Assembly: GCA_945893365.1 (NCBI GenBank)
Contig: CAMDED010000032.1
Location: 1-56,994 of the forward strand
Origin: Candidatus Sulfopaludibacter sp. SbA3
GTDB taxonomy: Bacteria > Acidobacteriota > Terriglobia > Bryobacterales > Bryobacteraceae
DNA length: 56,994 nt
Direction: 5' to 3'
Shown here: in pieces, positions 25,087 to 34,195 of the stretch
How positions within the stretch are numbered: the stretch's first letter is position 1
Layout of the letters: every line of letters starts with the position of its first letter
The notes under the pieces: model-generated
What the model was told of the DNA's origin: nothing
Databases searched by the model: none
Seen by the model: the letters and a program-made list of their open reading frames with translations, nothing else
Program-made: the position numbers and the translations under genes

Positions 25087-25950
25087 ATGAGCGTAGTCTT
25101 AAGTTCCGGTGTTGCCGGGCAGGAACAAGTTCTGTCGAAAATGGACAAGCTGCCTCCGTTTTCTCCGGTGCTTTTCAAACTGATGGCCACCCTGGCCGAC
25201 GAGGATGTTTCTTTCGTGGAGCTTGCCGCGCTGATAGAGAAAGACGCGGTGCTGTCCGGAAACGTGCTCAAGCTGGTAAATTCCGCCTACTACGGCCGAA
25301 GCGGCACCGTCAACTCCATTCGTCACGCTGTGTCGATTGTGGGTATGGTCCGGGTCAGGAACATGGTGCTGAGCTTGTCCATTTCGAAGACCTGGTCGAC
25401 GTTGAAGCTGCCGAGCAACTGGTCGCCGGCGAGGTTCAACCGCCACTCGGTTGCGGTAGGCACTATGGCGGACTTGCTGGCCGGTAACCTGCCGGTACCG
25501 TATAGTGAGGGCGCATTCGTCGGCGGGTTAATGCACGATATTGGAAAGCTCCTGATCGCGATTGCCGCGCCGGCCGAATATGAGAAAGTCGTGAGCAGAG
25601 TCCAGGCAGGGGCGACCCCGGTTGAAAGTGAACAGGAAGTTCTTGGATTCTCCCACCCCGCTATCTCGGCGGCGCTTCTGGAAAGGTGGAAAATTCCGAA
25701 GCCCATCCAGCGAGCGGTCGAGATGCATCACTCGCCCGATGAGGCTGACCGGCGTCAGATGCATCTCGCTCACGTCCTCAGCGCAGCGGACGATTACGTG
25801 AACTTGGCGGGCTATGCCGTGGTGGATGTGCCCGGTTCAGAGAAGGCAGATCCCGCGACGGCCCTTGAGAAGCTGGATCTCCGCGCGCATTTGCCGACGG
25901 TCATCGAGTCCTTTCAATGTGATTTCGAGGCGATAAAGTCGTTCTTCTAG
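25087..25950 (+). CDS. HDOD-domain signalling protein
   Basis: 287 residues. The HDOD domain spans about 15-215: LPPFSPVLFKLMATLADED, DAVLSGNVLKLVNSAYYG, a conserved VSIVGMVRVRNMVLSLS, and an HDIGKLL motif (from GGLMHDIGKLLIAIA) that keeps the His-Asp pair, followed by ERWKIPKPIQRAVEMHHSP. HDOD proteins are relatives of HD-GYP phosphodiesterases and act in regulation of motility, virulence or stress, usually without catalysis. It stands alone and is divergent from the ABC ATPase. Confidence 0.92.
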   Translation: MSVVLSSGVAGQEQVLSKMDKLPPFSPVLFKLMATLADEDVSFVELAALIEKDAVLSGNVLKLVNSAYYGRSGTVNSIRHAVSIVGMVRVRNMVLSLSISKTWSTLKLPSNWSPARFNRHSVAVGTMADLLAGNLPVPYSEGAFVGGLMHDIGKLLIAIAAPAEYEKVVSRVQAGATPVESEQEVLGFSHPAISAALLERWKIPKPIQRAVEMHHSPDEADRRQMHLAHVLSAADDYVNLAGYAVVDVPGSEKADPATALEKLDLRAHLPTVIESFQCDFEAIKSFF

Positions 25951-26010
25951 CCGTCGAATCCAATCTGGTCCAGGCAGGATTGAGCGATGCCCGCGTCGGA
26001 AACCGCCGTC

Positions 26011-26408
26011 GACTCCCTTCCCCATAGCCGCATACTTTGATGAACAGTGGCCCGAAGTCCGCATCGTCGACGTAAGAGTAGTAGCGGTTAACGTATACGT
26101 GTTGTCGTGCGTGTACTGGACCGCCCGTCGCTTTTTACTTGCCTCGGGAGGCCTGCGCCCCTCTCTTGCGCCATGCCGATAAACACGGTCGCATCCCGCA
26201 TGCCGCGCAGTTGCCGAATTCTGTTGGTTATGTCGTCCTTCCGCACTTTGTGGTCGAACGGGCCGCCATCGCCTTCACGGCTTCGCGAGCTTCCGGTTAT
26301 CCGGCCCAGCACCATCGGCGAGGGGATCGGCTTGCCCAACTGCCCTTGCATGAACGTCGTCAACCCGCCCGATGTCGGCAGTGGCCCGGTGCACCCGTTC
26401 AGACTCAT
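26011..26408 (-). pseudogene. Truncated, frameshifted relic of a conserved family of unknown function
   Basis: From the ATG-like MSLNGCTGPLPTSGG at 26408 through GKPIPSPMVLGRI, DHKVRKDDITNRIRQLRG and ATVFIGMAQERG the sequence follows the N-terminal region of a large family (roughly 400-500 residues) common in soil bacteria. The family's next block appears in a different frame as HVYVNRYYSYVDDADFGPLFIKVCGYG, so there is a frameshift near 26100. Everything C-terminal, including the family's NGHEWAKRQ block, is missing. I recognise the family by these blocks but know no function for it. It is part of a 0.8-kb stretch of debris between the HDOD and ROK genes. Confidence 0.55.
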
Positions 26409-26509
26409 ACTTCCAGCGCGACATGTCCCTTCAGCAATTCGGGTATGCTCGGAATAACCGAATTCCACGAAATACCGCGCTCCTACGCTGATCGGTTTGA
26501 GGACGATGA

Positions 26510-26755
26510 CCTCGCCAGGAGGATGATCGTGCGCGAGCGAGGCTGGTCAAGACGCCAGATGCCGATGTGCGGGCGGTGCGGCAGCGGCGCCTGAGCCAGT
26601 GGCAGTTCCCGATGAAGTTCGGCTTCCCGCCAGCCACCCTGCGCAATTGGGAGCAAGGCCGGGCCCGTCCGCACGCGTCCGCTCGCGTGCTACTCGCGGT
26701 GATTGCCAAACATCCCGAAGCGGTCGAGGATGTTCCCGCCAAGGCCGCCAAGTGA
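26510..26755 (+). pseudogene. HigA-like XRE antitoxin fragment
   Basis: The in-frame sequence after a stop at 26507 reads PDADVRAVRQRRLSQ, then FGFPPATLRNWEQGRARP and ARVLLAVIAKHPEAV, the helix-turn-helix and C-terminal blocks of HigA-type antitoxins (LSQxxFAxxFGFxxxTLRNWEQGRRxP). One residue is missing around RRLSQ and the normal N-terminal third is absent, so the gene is truncated. A GTG at 26567 could start a 62-residue HTH peptide. No HigB toxin is beside it. Confidence 0.55.
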
Positions 26756-26781
26756 GTTGACGGCCCGTCGAACCGGCCGCG

Positions 26782-26790
26782 TGCTATGAT
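26782..26790 (+). promoter_or_regulatory. Extended -10 promoter of the ROK-xylB-PSD1-DUF1501 operon, near-leaderless
   Basis: TGCTATGAT matches TGnTATAAT at all but one base and ends 8 nt before the ATG at 26799, with no ribosome binding site in the gap. A TTGACG at 26757-26762 lies 22 bp upstream, too far for a normal -35. Confidence 0.5.
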
Positions 26791-26798
26791 CCCACTTC

Positions 26799-27722
26799 AT
26801 GGCCGACTATTCCATTGGAGTCGATCTCGGGGGAACCAATCTTCGAGCCGCTGCTATTGACCGTTCCGGGAAGGTGTTGAGGAAGATTTCAGGCAGCACG
26901 AATCTGTCCGAGGGCCGCGATGCGGTGGTCTCCGACATCGTGGCCGCCATCTCCAGCTTGCGCGATGATACGGACCGCCTCGCGGGAGTCGGCGTCGGCG
27001 TGCCTGGCTTCATCATTATGGAAACCGGGATCATCACCGATTCGCCAAATCTGCCGTTCTTTGTGGATTTTCCGATTCGGGACGAAATCTCGAAGCACCT
27101 GGGACTGCCGGTCATTCTCGAAAACGACGCCAACGTCGCGGCCATGGGGGAAAAGTGGATGGGCGCGGGCCGCGACGTGGACGATCTTGTGCTGCTCACA
27201 CTCGGCACCGGCATCGGCGGAGGCATCATTACCAAGGGTAAGGTGATGCACGGCTTTGTCGGAATGGCGGGCGAGCTGGGACACTTGACCATCGTGCCGA
27301 ACAAGCATCCGTGCGGATGCGGGAACCAGGGTTGCCTCGAAAAATACGCTTCGGCGACGGCGATCGTTTGCATGGCGCGGTCGTTGAGTCTGGGCGACAA
27401 TCTGACCGCGGAAGCCGTGTCTCATCTGGCGGCCGGAGGCGACGAAAAGGCGCGGGCGATTTTCACCACGATGGGCCAGTCGCTCGGTCAGGCGCTGGCG
27501 ATGCTGGTGAATACGTTCAATTACCCGCTCTACCTGCTGAGCGGCGGCGTGCTTCCGGCGTGGGACCTGTTCGCGCCCGCGATGCTCGCCGAGGTGCGGC
27601 GGCGGTCGTACAACTTCAGAGCCACGAACACGCGGATTGAGAAGGCCACGCTCGGGAATGAAGCCGGGTTGTATGGAGCGGCGTATCTTCCGTTTGAAGG
27701 GCTTCCGCTCCAAGAGCAGTGA
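26799..27722 (+). CDS. ROK-family sugar kinase (glucokinase-like)
   Basis: 307 residues. The ATP-binding phosphate-1 motif is GVDLGGTNLRAAAID (7-21), the catalytic Asp is in ILENDANVAAMGE, and the ROK zinc site is CGCGNQGCLEKYAS. There is no N-terminal HTH, so it is an enzyme rather than a ROK repressor. These kinases phosphorylate glucose, fructose, N-acetylmannosamine or similar sugars in the cytoplasm. The xylulokinase gene starts 9 bp after its stop, so the two are probably co-expressed for sugar use. Confidence 0.92.
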   Translation: MADYSIGVDLGGTNLRAAAIDRSGKVLRKISGSTNLSEGRDAVVSDIVAAISSLRDDTDRLAGVGVGVPGFIIMETGIITDSPNLPFFVDFPIRDEISKHLGLPVILENDANVAAMGEKWMGAGRDVDDLVLLTLGTGIGGGIITKGKVMHGFVGMAGELGHLTIVPNKHPCGCGNQGCLEKYASATAIVCMARSLSLGDNLTAEAVSHLAAGGDEKARAIFTTMGQSLGQALAMLVNTFNYPLYLLSGGVLPAWDLFAPAMLAEVRRRSYNFRATNTRIEKATLGNEAGLYGAAYLPFEGLPLQEQ

Positions 27723-27731
27723 TAGACGCCT

Positions 27732-29216
27732 ATGTGGATGGGAATCGATGTCGGTACGGGCGGCACCCGCGCGCTTATTGTGGATGAAGCGGGCGTGGTT
27801 CGCGCAGGCTTCACTTCCGCGCACGCCGAAATGCGCATGGAACGGCCTCTGTGGGCGGAGCAGGAGCCGGACGATTGGTGGCGCGCCGCCGCGGAGGCCA
27901 TCCGGGGAGCGCTTGATCGGGCGGGTGTCTCGGGCAACGAGATTCAGGGCATCGGACTTTCCGGGCAGATGCATGGGTTGGTGATCCTCGACGGTGCCCA
28001 CGAAGTGATCCGCCCCGCTCTCATCTGGTGCGATCAGCGCAGCCAGCCTCAAGTGGATTTCATCAATCGAACGGTGGGCCGCGAGAATGTTCTGGCCTAC
28101 ACGGCCAACCCCGTGTTGACAGGCTTCACGCTGCCCAAGCTTCTCTGGGTGAGGGATCACGAACCGGCGCGGTTTGGGCGCGTCCGCAAGATGCTGTTGC
28201 CGAAGGATTACATTCGCTTCAAGCTTACCGGTGAGTTTGCGAGCGACGTGTCGGACGCTTCGGGCACCGCGCTCTTCGACGTGGTGAAACGGCGCTGGTC
28301 CTTCGAGATGACGGATGCGCTGGGGCTTGATCGCTCGATGCTTCCGGAAGTGCGCGAATCGAGAGAGGTGACCGGCCGCGTGACGGCGGCGATGGCCGCG
28401 TTGACCGGGCTCGCCGCGGGGACGCCGGTAGTCGCCGGCGGCGGGGATCAGGCGTCGAGCGCGATCGGCAACGGCGTAGTGCAGCCGGGCGTGGTGTCGT
28501 GCACGCTGGGAACGAGCGGCGTGGTTTTTGCGCACATGGATCGGGTTGCCTACGACCCGGAGGGGCGTGTCCACACCTTCTGCCACGCTGTGAAGGACAA
28601 GTGGCATGTGATGGGCGTCACGCAGGCGGCGGGCTTGAGCTTGCAGTGGTTCCGGAATCAACTGGCCCCGGGCGCGAGCTACGACGAGTTGACCCGCGAG
28701 GCGTCCGGGGCGGAGGCGGGCGCTCAGGGTCTGTTCTGGCTGCCGTACCTGATGGGCGAGCGGACGCCGCACCTCGATGCCGCGGCGCGCGCCGCCTGGA
28801 TCGGGCTGACCGCGAAACACGTTCGCGCCGATTTGATTCGCGCGGTGATCGAGGGCGTTTGTTATAGCCAGAAGGATTGCCTCGATATCGTGGTCTCGCT
28901 CGGCGTCCCGGTGACGTCGGTACGCGCATCCGGCGGCGCGGCGAACAGCGCGTTCTGGCTTCAGTTGCTCGCCGACGTGCTCGACCGGCGCGTCACCACT
29001 CTTCAGACGCAGGAGGGCTCGGCGTACGGCGCGGCGCTGCTGGCGCTGGTTGGGACCGGGCGGTATGCGTCGGAGGAGGAGGTGTGCGGCGTGGCCATCC
29101 GTGAGGTGAGTTCGCGGAGTCCGCGCCCCGCGGAGGCGGCCGTTTACGCGGCGCGGCACGCAATCTACGGCGAGCTGTACCAGGCGCTGAAACCGATTTA
29201 TGCGAAGCTAAGTTGA
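27732..29216 (+). CDS. xylB: Xylulokinase (FGGY family)
   Basis: 494 residues, the usual length. It shows the FGGY N-terminal motif MGIDVGTGGTRALIVDEAG, the substrate-site block GIGLSGQMHGLVILD (the QMHG is typical of xylulokinases), PALIWCDQRS, and the second FGGY signature GVCYSQKDCLDI plus ASGGAANSAFWLQLLADVL. It phosphorylates D-xylulose, feeding the pentose phosphate pathway. It lies directly after the ROK kinase and 5 bp before the PSD1 gene. No xylose isomerase or transporter is in the window. Confidence 0.93.
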   Translation: MWMGIDVGTGGTRALIVDEAGVVRAGFTSAHAEMRMERPLWAEQEPDDWWRAAAEAIRGALDRAGVSGNEIQGIGLSGQMHGLVILDGAHEVIRPALIWCDQRSQPQVDFINRTVGRENVLAYTANPVLTGFTLPKLLWVRDHEPARFGRVRKMLLPKDYIRFKLTGEFASDVSDASGTALFDVVKRRWSFEMTDALGLDRSMLPEVRESREVTGRVTAAMAALTGLAAGTPVVAGGGDQASSAIGNGVVQPGVVSCTLGTSGVVFAHMDRVAYDPEGRVHTFCHAVKDKWHVMGVTQAAGLSLQWFRNQLAPGASYDELTREASGAEAGAQGLFWLPYLMGERTPHLDAAARAAWIGLTAKHVRADLIRAVIEGVCYSQKDCLDIVVSLGVPVTSVRASGGAANSAFWLQLLADVLDRRVTTLQTQEGSAYGAALLALVGTGRYASEEEVCGVAIREVSSRSPRPAEAAVYAARHAIYGELYQALKPIYAKLS

Positions 29217-29221
29217 GGCCC

Positions 29222-31705
29222 ATGCGAGCAGCCGTACTCCATCTCGCTTTCTTCGGATTGTCGATACCGCTGGGCGCGGAGACGATTCTTGCGACGTTGA
29301 GGGAGAAGTGTCTCGGCTGCCACGGCGACGGGAACGTTTTCGGAAAACTCGATTTGCGCACCCGCGACTCGGCGCTGCGCGGAGGCTCCCGCGGCCCGGC
29401 GATCGTTCCCGGCCGTGCGGCGGACAGTCTGCTGTACAAGTCACTGCTGCATCAGGGGGACCTCAAGATGCCGCCCGGGGAAGAGGGCAAGCTTCCTGCG
29501 GAGACCCTGGATGCGTTCCGCATGTGGATCGACGAAGGGGCGCCGTATGAGCCGCCGAAGTCCGCCAGTGTGAATTGGGGGAATTACGGACGAGACGATG
29601 TTTGGGCGTTCCGCGCGGCCGGGAAGACTGACGGAAGCGTGGATTCGTTCATAGACGCCGCCCTGAAACGGAACGGTGTGACGGCCGCTCCACTGGCGGA
29701 CCGCCGGACGCTGCTGCGGCGCGTCACAGTGGATTTGACCGGCTTGCCGCCCACTCCGGAAGACGTGAAGGCGTTCCTTAAAGATCCTGCGCCTGACGGC
29801 AAGGCCTTCGCGAGAGTTGTGGACCGGCTGCTCGCGTCAGTCCAGTACGGCGAGCGATGGGCGCGGCACTGGCTCGACGTGGTGCGCTACGCCGATTCGA
29901 ACGGCTACTCGAACGACTACGAGCGGCCGAACGCCTGGCGCTACCGCGACTATGTGATTCGCGCCTTCAACAGCGACAAGCCGTACGACCGTTTTATCGA
30001 GGAGCAAATTGCCGGCGACGAACTGTTCTTGGACGATCCGGAAGCTGTGATTGCGACAGGCTTTTTACGCGCGGGTCCGTGGGAGCATACGGGCATGTCG
30101 GTGGCTGCGGAAACGCGGCAGATGTGGCTCGACGATGTGACGCACGCGACAGCGAACGTTTTTCTGGGCCTGACGCTCGGGTGCGCGCGCTGTCACGACC
30201 ACAAGTTCGATCCACTGCCAACCAAAGACTATTACCGCATGCAGGCCGTCTTCGCCACCACCGCCTTTGCGCGGCGGCCGCTGCCGTTCCTGGAGACCGA
30301 GCGGCGCGACGGTTTCGAAACCGGGAAGGCGCAGTTAGACGCGCTGATCGCGCAGACCGAAGCGGCCATCGCGGGACGCAAGAAGGACGGCTTAACTCCC
30401 GACGAGAAGGAAGCGGTAAAGCTGCACACGAAACACCTGGCGATGCACAAGGAATCGGCGTTCCGCTATCAGCCGTATGCGTTCGCTGTGTCGAGCGGGC
30501 TCGAGCGCGAGGAGTGGAACGACGTGGGACCGGAGGGCGCCCGGAGCTACATGAAGAAGGCGGATTACGCGTCGGCGGGAGTGCATGTGCTCGTCGGGGG
30601 TAGCCTGCAATCGCCGGGGCAGGTGGCGGAGCCTGGCGTTCTCACCGCGATCGAAAGGTATAGCGGATACCCAGCGCCGGAAATTCCGAAGACGGCATCC
30701 GGGCGCCGCGCCGCACTGGCGCGGTGGATCGCGAATCCGGCGAATCCGTTTACGGCGCGAGTGATGGTGAATCGAATTTGGCAATATCACTTCGGCAAGG
30801 GCCTTGCGGAGAATTCGAACAATTTCGGCAAGATGGGAAAGAAGCCCACGCATCCCGAATTGCTTGATTGGCTGGCCGCCCGGTTCATCGAGAGCGGCTG
30901 GAGCGTCAAGGCAATTCATCGTGAGATGCTGCTTTCCCGGACCTACCGCCGCGCAAGCGGCGCGGCGCCGAACGACCCGGAGAATCGCCTGCATTCGCAT
31001 TTTTCGCCACGACGCGTGGAAGCCGAAGCGCTGCGCGACGCCATGTTGAAGGTGGCCGGCGAGCTGAGCGAGGCTCGCGGAGGACCGGGAACTTTTCCTC
31101 GCATCAATACTTTGGTGGCGTACCAGCCGCGTCACGCGATGGGCACGCTGCGGCCTATCTATCGGCCCTCGCCCACGAAAGGGGCTCGCAACCGCCGATC
31201 CATTTACAGCTTCCAGCAGCGCAGCCTCGTCGATCCGGTGATCGAGACCTTCAACGGCGCTTCGATGGACATGTCATGCGAGCGCCGCGAGTCGACGACG
31301 GTTCCCACGCAGGCGTTCTCGCTGCTCAACAGCGAGTTCAGCCACGAAGTCGCATTGTCGTTCGCCGCGCGATTGAGCCGCGAGGGCGGCGACGCGGTTG
31401 AACGCGCATTCGAACTGGCATTTCAGAGATCGCCGAGCGCCTCGGAGAAACACGAGGCGCTCAAACATGTGGCGGCCATGACGGAGCATCACAAGCGCAC
31501 CCCGCCCGCGGCCGCGCCGAAGCTGAGCCTGGAACGAAGTATTACAAGCGAGCTGACCGGCGAGAAACACGCTTTCCAGGAATCGGAGCCGCCGTGGACA
31601 TACGAGCCGGACGTGCGGCCTGACGATGTGACTCCGGCAGTGCGCGCTCTGGCTGACCTGGCGCTTGTGTTGTTCAACTCGAACGAGTTTGTGTATCTCT
31701 ATTGA
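29222..31705 (+). CDS. PSD1 / cytochrome-type DUF1549-DUF1553 secreted protein
   Basis: 827 residues from the ATG at 29222 (a TTG at 29213 overlaps xylB). After a signal peptide (MRAAVLHLAFFGLSIPLGAE) comes a planctomycete-type cytochrome c domain with one haem site CLGCH (C30, C33, H34). Next is DUF1549 (LLRRVTVDLTGLPPTPEDVKAF, RYADSNGYSNDYERPNAW, LGCARCHDHKFDPLP with a second CxxCH) and then DUF1553 (RVMVNRIWQYHFGKGL, LLSRTYRRAS, VPTQAFSLLNSEF). Such proteins are paired with DUF1501 proteins in Planctomycetes and Acidobacteriota; their function is unknown and a redox role in polymer or sugar breakdown is suspected. Its end overlaps the first in-frame start of the DUF1501 gene. Confidence 0.92.
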   Translation: MRAAVLHLAFFGLSIPLGAETILATLREKCLGCHGDGNVFGKLDLRTRDSALRGGSRGPAIVPGRAADSLLYKSLLHQGDLKMPPGEEGKLPAETLDAFRMWIDEGAPYEPPKSASVNWGNYGRDDVWAFRAAGKTDGSVDSFIDAALKRNGVTAAPLADRRTLLRRVTVDLTGLPPTPEDVKAFLKDPAPDGKAFARVVDRLLASVQYGERWARHWLDVVRYADSNGYSNDYERPNAWRYRDYVIRAFNSDKPYDRFIEEQIAGDELFLDDPEAVIATGFLRAGPWEHTGMSVAAETRQMWLDDVTHATANVFLGLTLGCARCHDHKFDPLPTKDYYRMQAVFATTAFARRPLPFLETERRDGFETGKAQLDALIAQTEAAIAGRKKDGLTPDEKEAVKLHTKHLAMHKESAFRYQPYAFAVSSGLEREEWNDVGPEGARSYMKKADYASAGVHVLVGGSLQSPGQVAEPGVLTAIERYSGYPAPEIPKTASGRRAALARWIANPANPFTARVMVNRIWQYHFGKGLAENSNNFGKMGKKPTHPELLDWLAARFIESGWSVKAIHREMLLSRTYRRASGAAPNDPENRLHSHFSPRRVEAEALRDAMLKVAGELSEARGGPGTFPRINTLVAYQPRHAMGTLRPIYRPSPTKGARNRRSIYSFQQRSLVDPVIETFNGASMDMSCERRESTTVPTQAFSLLNSEFSHEVALSFAARLSREGGDAVERAFELAFQRSPSASEKHEALKHVAAMTEHHKRTPPAAAPKLSLERSITSELTGEKHAFQESEPPWTYEPDVRPDDVTPAVRALADLALVLFNSNEFVYLY

Positions 31706-31725
31706 AGGCCGGTGAAAGATTTTTC

Positions 31726-33141
31726 ATGAAGATACTGCCAGCGTCGATTTCCCGCCGCGAACTTCTTCTCGGCTCCTCGGCCGGTCTCGGCCGCATCGCG
31801 CTTGCATCGCAGCTCGCTCAGGACGACGCGCGCGCCGGAGCGCTTACGCCAAAGAAGGGACACTTCCCGGCGAAAGCGAAACGGTGCATCTTCCTGCTGA
31901 TGGAAGGCGGGCCGAGCCACATCGATACCTTCGATCCGAAGCCGAAACTCGATCAACTGCATATGACCGAGTTCACGAAGAACCCCACAAAGTTCGCCGC
32001 CGCCATGAACACAGGGAAGCGGTACTATGTGCGCAGTCCGTTCGAATTTCGCGAAGCGGGCTCGATCGGCATCCCCATGAACCGCTTGTTCGAGCGTTTC
32101 GCGAAGGTGGCGGACGAGGTGTGCTTCTATCGCGGCATGCAGGCCGAGAGCGTGAACCACCCGACTGCGCTCTACCATCTCAACTGCGGCAATCAGTTTG
32201 GCGGGGACCCTGCGGTGGGCGCATGGGCAGCGTACGGGCTCGGTACCGAGAATCAGAATCTGCCGGCGTTCGTCGTGCTTCCGGACAAGGCGTATCCGCA
32301 GGGAGGATCGGCGAATTGGTCGAACGGGTTTCTGCCCGCGCACTATCAGGGCACGGCGCTGCGTTCGGAAGGGCCGCCGATTCTGGATATGAATCCGCCC
32401 CCGGGCGTGGCGGAAGCCGAGCAGCGCGCAAACCTCGAGCTGCTGTCAAAGTTGAACAAGGCGCATCAGCTCGAGCATCCCCATCACGCGGAGCTTGCGG
32501 CGCGCATCGAGAGCTACGAGCTGGCGTTCCGGATGCAGGCGGAGATGCCGGTTGTGGTGGACATTTCGAAAGAGCCGAAGGCGACGCGGGAGCTGTACGG
32601 AGTGGGCCACGCGGATGCCGAGGTCGATTCCCTCGCCCGCCGCTTTTTACTCGCCAGGCGGATGGTGCAGGCGGGCGTGCGCTTTGTGCAGATTGTCGTC
32701 TCGGGCTGGGATTCGCACGACTATATCGAGAAGGCGCATGGCGCGCGCATCCGCTCGCTCGATCAGCCGATGGCGGCGTTGCTCGCGGACCTGAAGCGCA
32801 CGGGTTTGCTCGAAGAGACGCTCGTGGTCTGGGCTGGCGAGTTCGGACGCTCCCCGGACAATGGCGTTCGCGGCGAAGGCAAGGCATGGGGCCGCGACCA
32901 CAACGCGAAGGCGATGACCGTGTGGCTTGCGGGCGGCGGCGCCCCGCGCGGAACGATCGTGGGCGCGACGGACGAAGCCGGAGGAGCGGCGGTCGAGTGC
33001 GTGCATCCGCTCAAGAACTTCCACGTGACGCTGCTGAAACTGCTGGGTCTGGACGACGCCCGGCTCACGTATCTCCACGCGGGCCGGAACAAGCAGTTGA
33101 GCCAGACCGGCGGCGAAGCGATCAGGGAGTTGATCGCGTAG
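31726..33141 (+). CDS. DUF1501 protein (sulfatase-like fold, Tat-exported)
   Basis: 471 residues from the ATG at 31726 (GGTGAAAG upstream); an in-frame TTG at 31702 overlaps the PSD1 stop. A twin-arginine signal (SRRELLLGSSAGLGRIAL) is followed by the DUF1501 body: CIFLLMEGGPSHIDTFDPKP, NHPTALYHLNCGNQ, QIVVSGWDSHDYIEKAHG, VVWAGEFGRSP and GRDHNAKAMTVWLAGGG. These histidines and aspartates line a metal centre like that of alkaline phosphatases and sulfatases. It is the usual partner of PSD1. It is convergent with the NHL gene, overlapping it by 20 bp. Confidence 0.92.
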   Translation: MKILPASISRRELLLGSSAGLGRIALASQLAQDDARAGALTPKKGHFPAKAKRCIFLLMEGGPSHIDTFDPKPKLDQLHMTEFTKNPTKFAAAMNTGKRYYVRSPFEFREAGSIGIPMNRLFERFAKVADEVCFYRGMQAESVNHPTALYHLNCGNQFGGDPAVGAWAAYGLGTENQNLPAFVVLPDKAYPQGGSANWSNGFLPAHYQGTALRSEGPPILDMNPPPGVAEAEQRANLELLSKLNKAHQLEHPHHAELAARIESYELAFRMQAEMPVVVDISKEPKATRELYGVGHADAEVDSLARRFLLARRMVQAGVRFVQIVVSGWDSHDYIEKAHGARIRSLDQPMAALLADLKRTGLLEETLVVWAGEFGRSPDNGVRGEGKAWGRDHNAKAMTVWLAGGGAPRGTIVGATDEAGGAAVECVHPLKNFHVTLLKLLGLDDARLTYLHAGRNKQLSQTGGEAIRELIA

Positions 33142-34108
33142 GCTGCGCCGGGATAAATTTCTGCGGGCGCCAATTCAGAATCTCGGCGGTGTAGACGGCT
33201 CCCGAAGAACTCACCGCGAGATGATGCACGAAGCTGAACTCGCCGGGCGCCTTTCCGGGCGCGCCGAATGCGCCCAGAATCTTTCCATCGAGATCGAGTT
33301 TGAGGACGCGATTGTTGTAGCCATCCGCCATGTAAAGAAATCCATCGCGCGCGAGATCGAGGCCCCAGGGCGCGCCGATGTGCGTCCACTGCTTGAGGAA
33401 TCGCCCCTCCGAATCGAAGATCTGGATGCGGTAATTTTCGCGGTCGGCTACGTAGACGCGGCCCTGCTTGTCGATCGCGATAGAGTGCGGCGTGTCGAAC
33501 TCGCCTTCGCCCAAGCCTTTCTTCCCCCAGGTTTTGATCAGCTTTCCGTCTTTGCTGAGCTTCACGATCCGCGAATTGCCGTATCCGTCCGCGACGAAAA
33601 GGCCGCCATCCGGGGCGAAGGCGATATCGGTGGGGCGGTTGAAGCGCGCAATGTCGCCGTCACGCAGGCCACGGGGGCCCGTGCCGGGACGAGGCCAGAT
33701 GGGCGCCATCGCGCTTGGCGCGTCGGACGACACACGCCAGCGGCCGAGCACCATTTTGACGCGGCCGCTCTTGTCGAGTTTGAGAATGGTGTGCGAGAGA
33801 TCGTCGACGGTCCAGATGTTGCCTTCGGGATCGATGCGAACCGCGTGAGGCCGGTCGTACAGGCCGTCGCCGAAGGCGCGAATGAACTTGCCGGCGGCGT
33901 CGAATTCCATCACCGGATGCTCGCCCCGATGGATGACGTAGACGTGATCGTTGGCATCGACGGCCACCGCCGGCGTCTCCTTGAAGTTCCATCCGGTGGG
34001 CAGTTGCGGCCATGCCGGAACCGCCTTGTAGGGCAGCGAAGGCAGAGCGTCCTGAGCCAGTGCGAGGGGAATTGTGGCGAGAAGAGTAAAAGCGGCGCGC
34101 ATCAGCAT
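33122..34108 (-). CDS. Secreted NHL-repeat beta-propeller protein
   Basis: 328 residues from the ATG at 34108, which opens a clean signal peptide (LMRAAFTLLATIPLALAQDA); the frame is open to 34159 without improving it. Six NHL blades are visible, for example TPAVAVDANDHVYVIHRG, PHAVRIDPEGNIWTVDD, PTDIAFAPDGGLFVADGYGNSRI, PHSIAIDKQGRVYVADREN and GLDLARDGFLYMADGYNNR. The arrangement resembles the lyase half of peptidylglycine alpha-amidating enzymes, but a catalytic assignment is not secure. A TAAACT lies 7 nt before the ATG, another short-leader candidate. Confidence 0.85.
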   Translation of the reverse strand: MLMRAAFTLLATIPLALAQDALPSLPYKAVPAWPQLPTGWNFKETPAVAVDANDHVYVIHRGEHPVMEFDAAGKFIRAFGDGLYDRPHAVRIDPEGNIWTVDDLSHTILKLDKSGRVKMVLGRWRVSSDAPSAMAPIWPRPGTGPRGLRDGDIARFNRPTDIAFAPDGGLFVADGYGNSRIVKLSKDGKLIKTWGKKGLGEGEFDTPHSIAIDKQGRVYVADRENYRIQIFDSEGRFLKQWTHIGAPWGLDLARDGFLYMADGYNNRVLKLDLDGKILGAFGAPGKAPGEFSFVHHLAVSSSGAVYTAEILNWRPQKFIPAQPTRSTP

Positions 34109-34195
34109 GGCGTACAGTTTACAACAGGCGCTGCGAATGCTGCCGCGCGAGTCCGGCATTCACGGAATACGCGACCGAACTTCCGGACTTACGCT

